Positions 15,173 through 23,323 of a stretch of 34,696 nt of DNA are shown here, in pieces. Each line of letters starts with the position of its first letter. The stretch's first letter is position 1. The DNA comes from Fusibacter paucivorans (GTDB lineage: Bacteria; Bacillota; Clostridia; Peptostreptococcales; Acidaminobacteraceae): the NCBI RefSeq assembly GCF_018390735.1, contig NZ_JAHBCL010000040.1, positions 1 through 34,696 on the forward strand. Direction: 5' to 3'. Made by a program: the position numbers and the translations under genes. The notes below the pieces were generated by a model. That model was given only the letters and a program-made list of their open reading frames with translations. It had not been told where the DNA came from and did not search any database.

Positions 15173-17914
15173 TTACTTATTTAATGCATCCAGCCCTGCT
15201 TTGACTTTTTCAGGCAGTGCAGGAATTGCATATAATCTGACGCCGCATGCATTGTAAATCGCATTGAGTATTGCCGGATGCGGTGCAGTCAACGGGCCTT
15301 CGCCGGTACCAGAAGCGCCGTAAGGGCCATTTGGACGCGGTGAAATATTGTAGATGATTTCCATATCGTCCGGAATATCGTGGATATAAGGCAGGCCGCA
15401 TTTTGCCAGCGTCGTATGCTTGTTGAGGTCTTCAAAGTCCTCAGTCAGCGCGAGGCCGATCCCCTGTGCCAAGCCGCCGTAAATTTGACCGTCACAAGTC
15501 GTTTTATTCGTGATGGTACCAACATCGGCAACCGTCGTAAATTTCACGACTTTCACTTTACCGGTTGCGAGGTCAACTTCTACTTCCGGCATAAAGAGTT
15601 CATACATATAGTTGGAGAATGGATCGCCCTTGCCCGTTTCAGGATCACAGTCCGTACACATTGAAGCAGCCCATTTGCCGTCGTAGCGCAGCGGAATATT
15701 TTCAGCAACCATTTCTTCATAAGTGCGGTATTCACCTTTTTCCAGTGTGCCAGATTTACGCATTGCATTTAACAGCATTTCGCAGGCAACGCGAATGGCA
15801 TTGCCGGTGACGACATTTTGACGACTGCCGCCTGATGGTCCGCTGGCAGGTGTAAAGGCCATATCGTTCATCAGGAGTTTAATGTCTTCCGGACGGTAGC
15901 CTGCATGTCTCAAGGTTTCATGTGCGTGTGTAAGCGTACCGAGATCGGCGCCTTGACCGTGGTCTTGCCATGAAGATGCGACGATGACTTTGTTGTCGGC
16001 TGTAAGTTCAACCCAAGCTTCTGAGCTGTCAGGGCCGTCAAGACCGCAGCCGTAAATGCCCAATGCGATACCGACGCCGCGTTTCTTGCCGTCTTCGTTA
16101 AACTCAGCACATCGCTTCTTCGCATCAGCGTAAAGCGGTCTGAGTGTATCAATCATTTCTTCAAAGCAGAAGACTTCAGGTACTTGCTGTGTAGGCGTTG
16201 TTGCACCTGGTCGGTAAATGTTTTTATAACGCAGTTCAAGCGGATCCATATTGAGTTTTTCAGCGAGTTCATCCATGGCGATTTCCGATGCGAGGAATGC
16301 TTGCGGCGAACCGTAGCCCCTGAAAGCAGAGCCCCATGCATGGTTTGTACAGACTGTTCGACCGATGCCGCGGATATTTGGAATATCGTAGCCGGCGCCT
16401 GTGAACTGTGCTTGTCTCAGTGTTAAGAGATCGCCAAATTCTGAATACGGGCCGTGGTCGATTGTCCAGTCCGTTTCCATGGCGAGCAGTTTGCCGTCTT
16501 CATCTGCGGCGAGGCGGCAGTTGACAAAGCCCGGTGAACGCTTGCCTGTATAGGTAATGTTTTGGAACATATCAAAGTTAAGGGATACCGGTCTGCCGGT
16601 TGCAAGACATGCGACGCCTAACAGCGCTTCATTGGTCGGGCTGAATTTATAGCCGAACGTAGCACCTGTAGGATTGGCAACCAGTCTGAGTTTATCAGGT
16701 TCTACGCCAATACCCGGACAGATCATTGCATGGTGTAAATGCAGAGCGATTGATTTTGAGTGAATGGTCAAGCGCCCTTCTTCATCAAAATAAGCGTTGC
16801 CGCAGTCTGGCTCCAGCGGTAAATGCGGTTGGCGGCTGCAGTAAGTATCAACTTCAACGACTGCCGCTGCACTGTCAAAATATGACTTTGTTTCTTCACC
16901 TTTGACAATGCCCTGTTCAAAATAGACATTTGGTGTACCCGGGTGAATTTCAATGGCATCGTCTGCCATGGCAGCAGGCGCACTCATGTAAGCAGGCAAT
17001 ACTTCGAGATCAACTTTAACGGCTTTGGCAGCGGCTCTTGCATGTTCTTCTGTATCAGCTGCAACAATGGCGATAGCATCACCGAACTGGAAGACTTTTT
17101 CATCACATAGAATTGGACGATCCCAGCCGTCCCCTTTATTGGTTGGGAATGTAATAAGGCCTGTGATTCTATTTTTGCCGACGACATCTTTATGTGTGAT
17201 TACTTTAAAGACACCCGGCATTTTTTCTGCTTCCGCGGTATCGATGCCAAGAATGTTGGCATGTGAAACTTCTGCCTGCACCAATGCGAGGCGCAGTGTA
17301 TCCGGCGGCATTTGCAAGGCGACGTCTGCACCAAAATCCCATGTTCCCGTAACTTTGCTAATGGCAGAAGGACGATGATACGTCGTACCGTAAATTTTAT
17401 TGCCGGTTGGGTTAAAGAGCAAATCTTCTTTGCGCATTTCGCCGCGAAGGACTTTCGCAGCTGCCATCACGGCATCAACTAACGGTTTGTAACCTGTACA
17501 GCGGCATGCATTACGATGTTTGTGGAACCATTCGCGGACTTCTTCGCGCGTTGGGCTTGGATTTTCCTGTAGCAATACTTTTGCAGACAGGATAAAGCCG
17601 GGGCTGCAGAAACCGCATTGTGCACAGCCGTAAGCCATCCATGCGACTTGAAGCGGATGCAGGTTTTCCGGTGTGCCAATGCCTTCAATCGTCGTAATCT
17701 TTGCATCATTTGGAACGCGTTTCATTTTAACGATACAAGAGCGTACGACCTTGTCGTCTAAAATGATCGAACAAGTTCCGCATTGGCCTTGATTACAGCC
17801 GACTTTACAGCCGGTAAGCAATAATTGCTCACGCAGCACAGAAGCCAGGGTTGCATTTGGATCGACAATCATCGTCCTAGGCAGGCCGTTGACAATAAGT
17901 ACTTTCTTCTCCAT
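15173..17914 (-). CDS. mop: Molybdenum aldehyde oxidoreductase, Mop type
   Basis: A 913-residue single-chain member of the xanthine oxidase family that oxidises aldehydes to acids. It resembles the 907-residue Desulfovibrio gigas Mop along its length. The plant-type 2Fe-2S cluster uses Cys40, 45, 48 and 60, and the second cluster uses Cys100, 103, 137 and 139 (CAQCGFCSPG, NACRCTGYKP), the same numbering as in D. gigas. Mo-site segments are RGYGSPQAF, WQDHGQGADLG, SGPSGGSRQ and GASGTGEGPLTAPH, with Glu872 as the catalytic base. There is no FAD domain, so electrons must leave to a separate partner. The ATG follows AGAGGAG. The MCD cofactor expected for this family fits the MocA-like and XdhC genes downstream. 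Nothing is missing or disrupted. Confidence 0.96.
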   Translation of the reverse strand: MEKKVLIVNGLPRTMIVDPNATLASVLREQLLLTGCKVGCNQGQCGTCSIILDDKVVRSCIVKMKRVPNDAKITTIEGIGTPENLHPLQVAWMAYGCAQCGFCSPGFILSAKVLLQENPSPTREEVREWFHKHRNACRCTGYKPLVDAVMAAAKVLRGEMRKEDLLFNPTGNKIYGTTYHRPSAISKVTGTWDFGADVALQMPPDTLRLALVQAEVSHANILGIDTAEAEKMPGVFKVITHKDVVGKNRITGLITFPTNKGDGWDRPILCDEKVFQFGDAIAIVAADTEEHARAAAKAVKVDLEVLPAYMSAPAAMADDAIEIHPGTPNVYFEQGIVKGEETKSYFDSAAAVVEVDTYCSRQPHLPLEPDCGNAYFDEEGRLTIHSKSIALHLHHAMICPGIGVEPDKLRLVANPTGATFGYKFSPTNEALLGVACLATGRPVSLNFDMFQNITYTGKRSPGFVNCRLAADEDGKLLAMETDWTIDHGPYSEFGDLLTLRQAQFTGAGYDIPNIRGIGRTVCTNHAWGSAFRGYGSPQAFLASEIAMDELAEKLNMDPLELRYKNIYRPGATTPTQQVPEVFCFEEMIDTLRPLYADAKKRCAEFNEDGKKRGVGIALGIYGCGLDGPDSSEAWVELTADNKVIVASSWQDHGQGADLGTLTHAHETLRHAGYRPEDIKLLMNDMAFTPASGPSGGSRQNVVTGNAIRVACEMLLNAMRKSGTLEKGEYRTYEEMVAENIPLRYDGKWAASMCTDCDPETGKGDPFSNYMYELFMPEVEVDLATGKVKVVKFTTVADVGTITNKTTCDGQIYGGLAQGIGLALTEDFEDLNKHTTLAKCGLPYIHDIPDDMEIIYNISPRPNGPYGASGTGEGPLTAPHPAILNAIYNACGVRLYAIPALPEKVKAGLDALNK

Positions 17915-18030
17915 TTTTTTCTCCTCTTTCTCATATTTTATTAAACGCTTTTCCGGTGATATTAATCATTTTAAGCGGCAAAGGCATGATAACCCTATTT
18001 GAAGTGGTAAACCAATCTATAACAATGATG

Positions 18031-18068
18031 GCTGCCCCATAAAATGACCGATATCATTATGGGTCAGC
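18031..18068. other. Imperfect stem-loop between the MoeA-like gene and mop
   Basis: GCTGCCCCATAA (18031-18042) pairs with TTATGGGTCAGC (18057-18068) apart from one C/T mismatch, with a possible inner ATGA/TCAT extension. It starts just past the stop of the MoeA-like gene. There is no T-run, so it is more likely an mRNA stability or processing element than a terminator. Confidence 0.5.
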
Positions 18069-18071
18069 GCA

Positions 18072-19097
18072 TTAATAACCTTTTCCGAAGCCGCAGTTGG
18101 GATAAACGCATGTTTCGCATTGCAGGCATAAGCCGCCGTGTCCAAATGCGGCAATATCTTTTTTCGTCACCGGTTCCCCTGCCAGTATTCGCGGCAGGAC
18201 GAGATCGAAAATAGTAGTACGATGGTACATGACGCAGCCCGGCAATCCCATGACGGGAACCTCATTGATATGTGCGAGCATAAACATAGAACCCGGCAGA
18301 ACCGGTGCGCCGTATGTGACGACACTGCCGCCTGTCATTTTAATGCCGGTTGGCGTGACGTCGTCTGGATCGACAGACATGCCGCCTGTGGTGACAATGA
18401 TTTCTGCACCATCGTCAATCAGTGTCATAATGGCATCGGCAATCATTTGCGGCTTGTCATCGACGATGACCTGACGCAGGACTTCGCTGCCGTACTGCTC
18501 TATTTTTGCTTTGACAACCGGGCCGAATTTATCTTGGATGCGGCCGTGAAAGACCTCGCTGCCCGTTGTGACAATGCCAAACTTCTTTTGTTGAAACGGA
18601 ACGATTTCAAAGACCGGTGCCATAAATCCCGCAATTTTTTCGACGCGGTCGATTTTTTTGCTGTCGATGATGAGCGGTACAACACGGCACCCTGCAATGA
18701 TCTGGTTTTTGGCAACCCTTTGATGCGTCTGTAAACTTGCAATGGCAATTTCGTCAATACTGTTCATGTTGTAGAGTGCATTGACATTAATCCGCAGCAG
18801 CCCGTCTGTTTTTGCACGAAGGGTGACTTTCCCTTCCGAGGGTTCTGTTAAACAGATGCCGCTTCCTGCAATGGCGTTTGCAATTTTGATGGCAGCTTCA
18901 TCTTCATGATAATGGTTATGATCAAGCTCCCATATATAAATGTGTTCTTTGCCGAGTGTCAGGAGTTTGGAGACGTCATCGGCTGCGATGACATGTCCTT
19001 TCTTAAAGGATGCGCCCTTAAACTTACCGGGAACAATTTCTGTAATGTCATGGCATAGGACCATGCCGATAGCATCTTGAACAGGTACACATTTCAT
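18072..19097 (-). CDS. MoeA/Mog-like molybdopterin-binding protein with Cys-rich tail
   Basis: A 341-residue protein with a MoeA-like N-terminal part and a MoaB/Mog domain. The latter shows FGIVTTGSEVFHGRIQDKFGPV (about residue 190), VTTGGMSVDPDDVTPTGI (TGG-x8-D-x-T, about 250) and VLPGSMFMLAHINEVPVMGLPG (about 285). These residues bind molybdopterin during adenylylation or molybdenum insertion. Unlike ordinary MoeA it is shorter and ends in CLQCETCVYPNCGFGKGY, four cysteines that could hold a metal or Fe-S cluster. I chose the ATG at 19095-19097 after AGGAGG; the longer frame has no ribosome-binding site. It is the first gene behind a sigma-54-type promoter and directly precedes mop, suggesting a dedicated cofactor-insertion factor for that enzyme. 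Confidence 0.88.
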   Translation of the reverse strand: MKCVPVQDAIGMVLCHDITEIVPGKFKGASFKKGHVIAADDVSKLLTLGKEHIYIWELDHNHYHEDEAAIKIANAIAGSGICLTEPSEGKVTLRAKTDGLLRINVNALYNMNSIDEIAIASLQTHQRVAKNQIIAGCRVVPLIIDSKKIDRVEKIAGFMAPVFEIVPFQQKKFGIVTTGSEVFHGRIQDKFGPVVKAKIEQYGSEVLRQVIVDDKPQMIADAIMTLIDDGAEIIVTTGGMSVDPDDVTPTGIKMTGGSVVTYGAPVLPGSMFMLAHINEVPVMGLPGCVMYHRTTIFDLVLPRILAGEPVTKKDIAAFGHGGLCLQCETCVYPNCGFGKGY

Positions 19098-19128
19098 GGT
19101 TACTATCCTCCTCGTGTGATCATGCAAT

Positions 19129-19167
19129 AAAAAAGCAAAACGCATTCACAAGAAAACAGCGCTTTGC
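19129..19167 (-). terminator. Leader hairpin, terminator/attenuator-like
   Basis: On the minus strand GCAAAGCGC pairs with GCGTTTTGC (9 bp, one G-U; 19159-19167 with 19135-19143), followed immediately by TTTTTTA. It lies between the sigma-54-type promoter and the ribosome-binding site of the MoeA-like gene, in a leader of about 130 nt. That is the position of a regulatory attenuator rather than of a terminator for an upstream gene. Confidence 0.7.
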
Positions 19168-19239
19168 CCTTCATATCATTGGCACCGTATTTCCTTTTTA
19201 ACCGTCTTTTAGACGTCATGTGTTGATGTACTTCTATAA

Positions 19240-19255
19240 AGCAAGAGGGATGCCA
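19240..19255 (-). promoter_or_regulatory. Sigma-54 promoter of the MoeA-like/mop operon
   Basis: The minus strand reads TGGCATCCCTCTTGCT, matching the TGGCACGN4TTGCW consensus with correct GG-to-GC spacing. The predicted start is near 19229, giving a leader of about 130 nt. The gene for a sigma-54 activator lies immediately upstream. Confidence 0.87.
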
Positions 19256-19400
19256 AATGTCCGGGGGAATGATGAAAAAAGTGAAGGCGTTTATCGAAGA
19301 GTAGCAATAGCAATTGATTGAAGGGGGTGAAAATTCGAGAAATGATTTTTGATACGCCATGAATGCATTTTTTAAGGCGCTTTAAAGTCGTACAGCATCA

Positions 19401-19436
19401 ATAAAAAAGTGTTACCTCTGTGTGGAGAGGTAACAC
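19401..19436 (-). promoter_or_regulatory. Terminator of the activator gene overlapping a putative enhancer dyad
   Basis: GTGTTACCTCT (19409-19419) and AGAGGTAACAC (19426-19436) form a perfect 11-bp inverted repeat. On the minus strand it is followed by TTTTTTAT, so it is a rho-independent terminator for the activator gene that ends at 19507. Its GTGTTACC-N12-GGTAACAC core also matches the dyad upstream of modA with identical spacing. It lies about 160 bp upstream of the sigma-54-type promoter at 19240-19255, a usual distance for an activator binding site. Confidence 0.8.
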
Positions 19437-19506
19437 TAAATTCACAATCGCTATACAGTATGGCGCAGCTGCTTATGAGTGCAGCTGCTTATGAGATTAA
19501 AATGAT

Positions 19507-21510
19507 TTATCGATAGATGGCATAATCCCGCATTTTATTATAGACCGTCTTTCTGGACAGCCCCATTTCCTTTGCGACGCGGCTGACATTCCCGGCGTAT
19601 TGATTGAGCAATACCAGCATATTTTCACGTTCTTGTGCCTGCTGTTCTTTCTTGTTGACATATCGACAGGCAGCGAGGTTTTCAGCGAATTGAATAGATG
19701 GATTTTCGGGTTGTTTCTCAAATGAACGGATATGCTTTGGCAGATGATGTTTATAAATGACACCGTCTTCTGCGAGATTGACGGCGCGTTCGACGATGTT
19801 CTGAAGCTCGCGAACATTGCCCGGCCACTCATAGAGTTTTAGACAGTCATAGACGCTGCGGTCAACGCGAATATTCTGTTCTCTGTCATCACAAAGCTTG
19901 TTGAGAAAATGGCGAAAAAGGAGCGGAATGTCTTCAATGCGGTCTTTAAGCGGTGGGATCATAATTGACATCACATTGAGGCGATAAAATAAATCGCGGC
20001 GGAATGTGCCCTTCTCCACTTCTTCCATGAGATTTTTATTGGTTGCACAGATGAGGCGTACATCGACGGGGATCATTTTGTCGCCGCCGATTCGCACAAT
20101 CTTCTTCTCTTGAATGACGCGCAGGAGAACAGTCTGATGCTCAAGCGGCATATCGCCGATTTCATCTAGAAATAAAGTGCCGCCGGACGCCAGTTCGAAT
20201 TTGCCGAGTCGACCGCCGCGTTTGGCACCGGTAAAGGCACCGTCTTCGTAACCAAAGAGTTCACTGCCAATGAGCTCTCTCGGTATAGCGCCGCAGTTTA
20301 GAGGCACAAACGGCGCATTGCATTGTGAACTCTTATTGTGAATGGCTTGAGCGAAAATTTCTTTTCCCGTACCGCTTTCTCCAGTGAGTAAAACATTTGA
20401 ATTATTAATCGCCGTCAAATTGGCGAGGCGAATGGCTTCGCGAATCTCGTAGCTCGAACCGATGATATCTTTAAACTGTAGGGATGCCATGTAACCGCTG
20501 AAACGATTAATGAGCTTCTGCACCTGTTTCACAGGGCGTATGGTGACAAAGCTGCCGGCAAAGTGCTCCGGCTGATCATAGAATGGTTCAACGGAGATAA
20601 TGACTTCGAGTTGGCCTTTATCCGTGTGAATAACACATTCTTTATAGGCACAGGGTTTTTGAAATAATGCCAGTGTTTCTGAGGTCGTATAACGCGGTGT
20701 AATGAGTTTTTGCACCTGTATGCCCAAGCCGTCGCGCTTGCGAATGGTTAAGATGGTTTCAGCCGCTGGATTCATTTCAGTGATGGCGCCAAAAGAATCG
20801 ACGATGAGAACGCCGTCGGAAACCATGTTAAAGAAATTGACGAGTTTTCGATTGACCATTGCAAGCTGGACATTTTTATTTTCAATGCGAAGTTGTGCCA
20901 TAATGGATTCTGCTGCCGAAACGACCATGCCGAGCGTGTGCAAATGCGATGCCTCCACTGAACCTGAAATATCGATGATTCCAATGAGTTCACCGGAAAC
21001 GTCAAAAATCGGTGCAGCTGAACACGTGAGGCAATGATGCTTTTCACAGAAGTGTTCAGAGCCCGAGACTTGAACAGCTTCTTTCGTAATGAGTGCGGTG
21101 CCGATGGCATTGGTTCCGGCAACAGTTTCCTCCCAGCTGGCGCCTAAGAAAAAGTTATTGGTAACGGGATTGGACCAGACGTCATCATCTGCGAACATTT
21201 CAAGTATATAGCCCTCTTCATTGGTTAGCACGACGACAAATCCCGTCCCTTTGACAAATTTATAAACGTTTGTCATAAAAGGATGCGCAATTCTGATGAG
21301 TCGTTCTTTTTTCGACAGCGATTCTTCAAAAGTCGCCTTGTCAAGTGATGGATGGCGGCCATCGTCATATGGATTAAGGCTGGCGTTTTTACAGCGTATC
21401 CACGATTTTAAAATATCGTTTCGCACGTGACTTGTATTGAGTTCGCCATTTTTAATGAATGATTCCCAGTCATTGCGAACGAGATCTGTTTCTTTGCAGT
21501 TATTCCCCAT
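19507..21510 (-). CDS. Sigma-54-dependent activator (GAF-PAS-AAA+-Fis, AcoR-like)
   Basis: A 667-residue enhancer-binding protein. The N-terminal region is AcoR-like (RNDILKSWIRCKNASLNPY), with a GAF domain at about residues 75-210 and a PAS domain at about 220-330 (VSDGVLIVDSFGAITEMNPAAETIL). The AAA+ domain has Walker A GESGTGKE near residue 380, the sigma-54-contacting GAFTGA loop near 425 and Walker B LFLDEIGDM near 446. A Fis-type helix-turn-helix (NVSRVAKEMGLSRKTVYNKM) ends the protein. It should activate sigma-54 promoters in response to a ligand sensed by GAF or PAS. The ribosome-binding site is GAGAGG. It follows modC by 44 bases, so it may be cotranscribed with modABC and regulate its own synthesis. 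The signal, perhaps an aldehyde or molybdate state, is not evident. Confidence 0.94.
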   Translation of the reverse strand: MGNNCKETDLVRNDWESFIKNGELNTSHVRNDILKSWIRCKNASLNPYDDGRHPSLDKATFEESLSKKERLIRIAHPFMTNVYKFVKGTGFVVVLTNEEGYILEMFADDDVWSNPVTNNFFLGASWEETVAGTNAIGTALITKEAVQVSGSEHFCEKHHCLTCSAAPIFDVSGELIGIIDISGSVEASHLHTLGMVVSAAESIMAQLRIENKNVQLAMVNRKLVNFFNMVSDGVLIVDSFGAITEMNPAAETILTIRKRDGLGIQVQKLITPRYTTSETLALFQKPCAYKECVIHTDKGQLEVIISVEPFYDQPEHFAGSFVTIRPVKQVQKLINRFSGYMASLQFKDIIGSSYEIREAIRLANLTAINNSNVLLTGESGTGKEIFAQAIHNKSSQCNAPFVPLNCGAIPRELIGSELFGYEDGAFTGAKRGGRLGKFELASGGTLFLDEIGDMPLEHQTVLLRVIQEKKIVRIGGDKMIPVDVRLICATNKNLMEEVEKGTFRRDLFYRLNVMSIMIPPLKDRIEDIPLLFRHFLNKLCDDREQNIRVDRSVYDCLKLYEWPGNVRELQNIVERAVNLAEDGVIYKHHLPKHIRSFEKQPENPSIQFAENLAACRYVNKKEQQAQERENMLVLLNQYAGNVSRVAKEMGLSRKTVYNKMRDYAIYR

Positions 21511-21554
21511 TTCAACACCTCTCTAACTATAACCTTTTAGAAGCAACTATTTTA

Positions 21555-22637
21555 TCAATCCTCATCTGAAATCAGATAAAGAGCAGATTCTGGCGGTATG
21601 TGAATCTTTAAAGATGCTTGACCTTGCACTGTTTCCCAGAGATCACGGCCTATTTCCCAATGAAGCAACCCATTCTGTTCATTTTGTCCATTTTCATGCG
21701 CATCGGAAAACGAAAAAATTAATGTAACGCGAAAAGGTGTTTCAATGGTGCGTCTGATGCATATACTGAATATATTTTCGCGTTCAGTTCCGGCAGCCAT
21801 TCGGATGAAATTAGCCCTTACAGCAGCGATGCCGTGTGTGTACATAAAGCTTGAAGCCGTCTTGAGCTCAATCCCCCAATTCGGCACCGCAATCTGCGTG
21901 TTGTTGATACGCATAGCAGGCGCAATATTTTTGCATCCTGTGATGCGTGCACTTGAAGCTGTCTTAGGGTGATCAATAAGCATTCGCTTCTCGCCGCAGT
22001 CTATCATTTTGCCGCTGTGAATGACGGCGATGGTGTCACATAGACGATAAGCTTCATCAATGTTATGGCTGACCATGATGACCATGCCTTGATAATTGCT
22101 TAAATCTTCAAGCATTTGCTGTATCATATGCACTTTTAAATGATTGTCCAGTGCGGAAAACGGCTCATCCAAAAGCAGGATGTCAGGTTCAACGGCAAGT
22201 GCTCTTGCCAGTGCGACGCGCTGCTGCTGACCACCGGATATTTCTGATGGCCGACGCTGCGCCAGCGATGTCAGTTGAAACTTCTCCATCAACATATCAA
22301 TGCGTTGACGGTCATATTTTTGCCCGCTGACGCTAGGACCGAAGGCAATGTTGTCAAAGACATTGAGATGCGGCATCAGGCAATAATTTTGAAAAAGGAA
22401 GCCAACCCGTCTTTCTTGCGGCGGAAGGTCAATGTTTTTCTCGGAATCGTAAAGGACTCGATTGCCGATAACAACTTTTCCATCATCTGGTTTGACAAGT
22501 CCGGCAATACATTTTAAGAGCATGCTCTTTCCCGCACCTGACGGTCCAAGAACGCCAAGCATTTTTGCGTCGTTATGCATGTTGATATCAAATTTAAAGT
22601 TTTTATATGTTTTTTGAATACGAATATCAATGCCCAT
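21555..22637 (-). CDS. modC: Molybdate ABC transporter ATP-binding protein ModC
   Basis: A 360-residue ATPase energising molybdate import. It has Walker A GPSGAGKS near residue 36, the ABC signature SGGQQQRVALARAL near 133 and Walker B ILLLDEPFSALD near 155, followed by the H-loop VSHNIDEA. The C-terminal ~130 residues form a TOBE-like regulatory region. I prefer the ATG at 22635-22637, with GGAGG 7 bases upstream; a GTG two codons earlier is too close to that site. It overlaps the end of modB by 11 bases. Co-location with a Mo enzyme supports molybdate as substrate, although tungstate cannot be excluded from sequence. Confidence 0.93.
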   Translation of the reverse strand: MGIDIRIQKTYKNFKFDINMHNDAKMLGVLGPSGAGKSMLLKCIAGLVKPDDGKVVIGNRVLYDSEKNIDLPPQERRVGFLFQNYCLMPHLNVFDNIAFGPSVSGQKYDRQRIDMLMEKFQLTSLAQRRPSEISGGQQQRVALARALAVEPDILLLDEPFSALDNHLKVHMIQQMLEDLSNYQGMVIMVSHNIDEAYRLCDTIAVIHSGKMIDCGEKRMLIDHPKTASSARITGCKNIAPAMRINNTQIAVPNWGIELKTASSFMYTHGIAAVRANFIRMAAGTERENIFSICIRRTIETPFRVTLIFSFSDAHENGQNEQNGLLHWEIGRDLWETVQGQASLKIHIPPESALYLISDED

Positions 22638-23316
22638 CAGCACGCCTCCGATCCGGTTTTAGAAACCAGAAGCTACCGTTGTTGATAAGCAATATGGCAC
22701 CCATGGAAACAGCGAAAATAATGATTGCCCATATGCCGGCAACATCCAGTTTTCCCCCTTCTGCCGCAAAATAAATGGCAAGTGGGATCGTCTGTGTTTT
22801 ACCGGGAATATTGCCTGACACCATGAGCGTGGCACCAAATTCACCGAGTACACGTGCAAAGGACAATGCAGTTGCTGCGGCAATACCGGGCCATGCCAAC
22901 GGAATGGCGACACGCCAAAATATTTTTGATTCAGAAGCTCCCAGTGTGCGTGCGGCATTGAGCAAGTCCTGATCAATTTGTTCGAAAGCGCCGATTGTCG
23001 TCCGATACATAAGTGGAAAGGCAACGACGACAGCAGATACGACAGCGGCACCCCAAGAGAAAATGATTTTTATGTCAAAAGCGGACAGCAAAATGCCAAT
23101 GGGACCGTGTTTGCCAATGAGCACCAACAGCAGAAAGCCAACAACTGTCGGCGGTAAAACCAGTGGTAGTGTGAGGATGCTGTCGATCCATACGCGCCAT
23201 TTACCGCCATAGTTTGCCATTCGCCATGCAGCGGACAGTCCCAGAAAGAAAATGATTGTCGTTGAAACCAGTGCGACTTTTAATGAGACGATTGCAGGCG
23301 TCCAGTCAAATTGCAT
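22627..23316 (-). CDS. modB: Molybdate ABC transporter permease ModB
   Basis: A 229-residue inner-membrane permease with about five transmembrane helices. The cytoplasmic EAA-type loop, RTLGASESKIFWRVAIPLAWPGIAAATALSFARVLGEFGATLMVSG, contacts ModC. I chose the ATG at 23314-23316, seven bases after the modA stop with GAGTAGG upstream; an in-frame ATG at 23349 inside modA has no ribosome-binding site. Sequence and neighbours place it in the molybdate/tungstate subgroup. Confidence 0.93.
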   Translation of the reverse strand: MQFDWTPAIVSLKVALVSTTIIFFLGLSAAWRMANYGGKWRVWIDSILTLPLVLPPTVVGFLLLVLIGKHGPIGILLSAFDIKIIFSWGAAVVSAVVVAFPLMYRTTIGAFEQIDQDLLNAARTLGASESKIFWRVAIPLAWPGIAAATALSFARVLGEFGATLMVSGNIPGKTQTIPLAIYFAAEGGKLDVAGIWAIIIFAVSMGAILLINNGSFWFLKPDRRRADGH

Positions 23317-23323
23317 GTTAAAC

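Noticed and set aside
18138-18734. 198-codon plus-strand frame opposite the MoeA-like gene
   Set aside because: Antisense to a clearly conserved gene, His/Cys/Asp-rich shadow composition, no ribosome-binding site.
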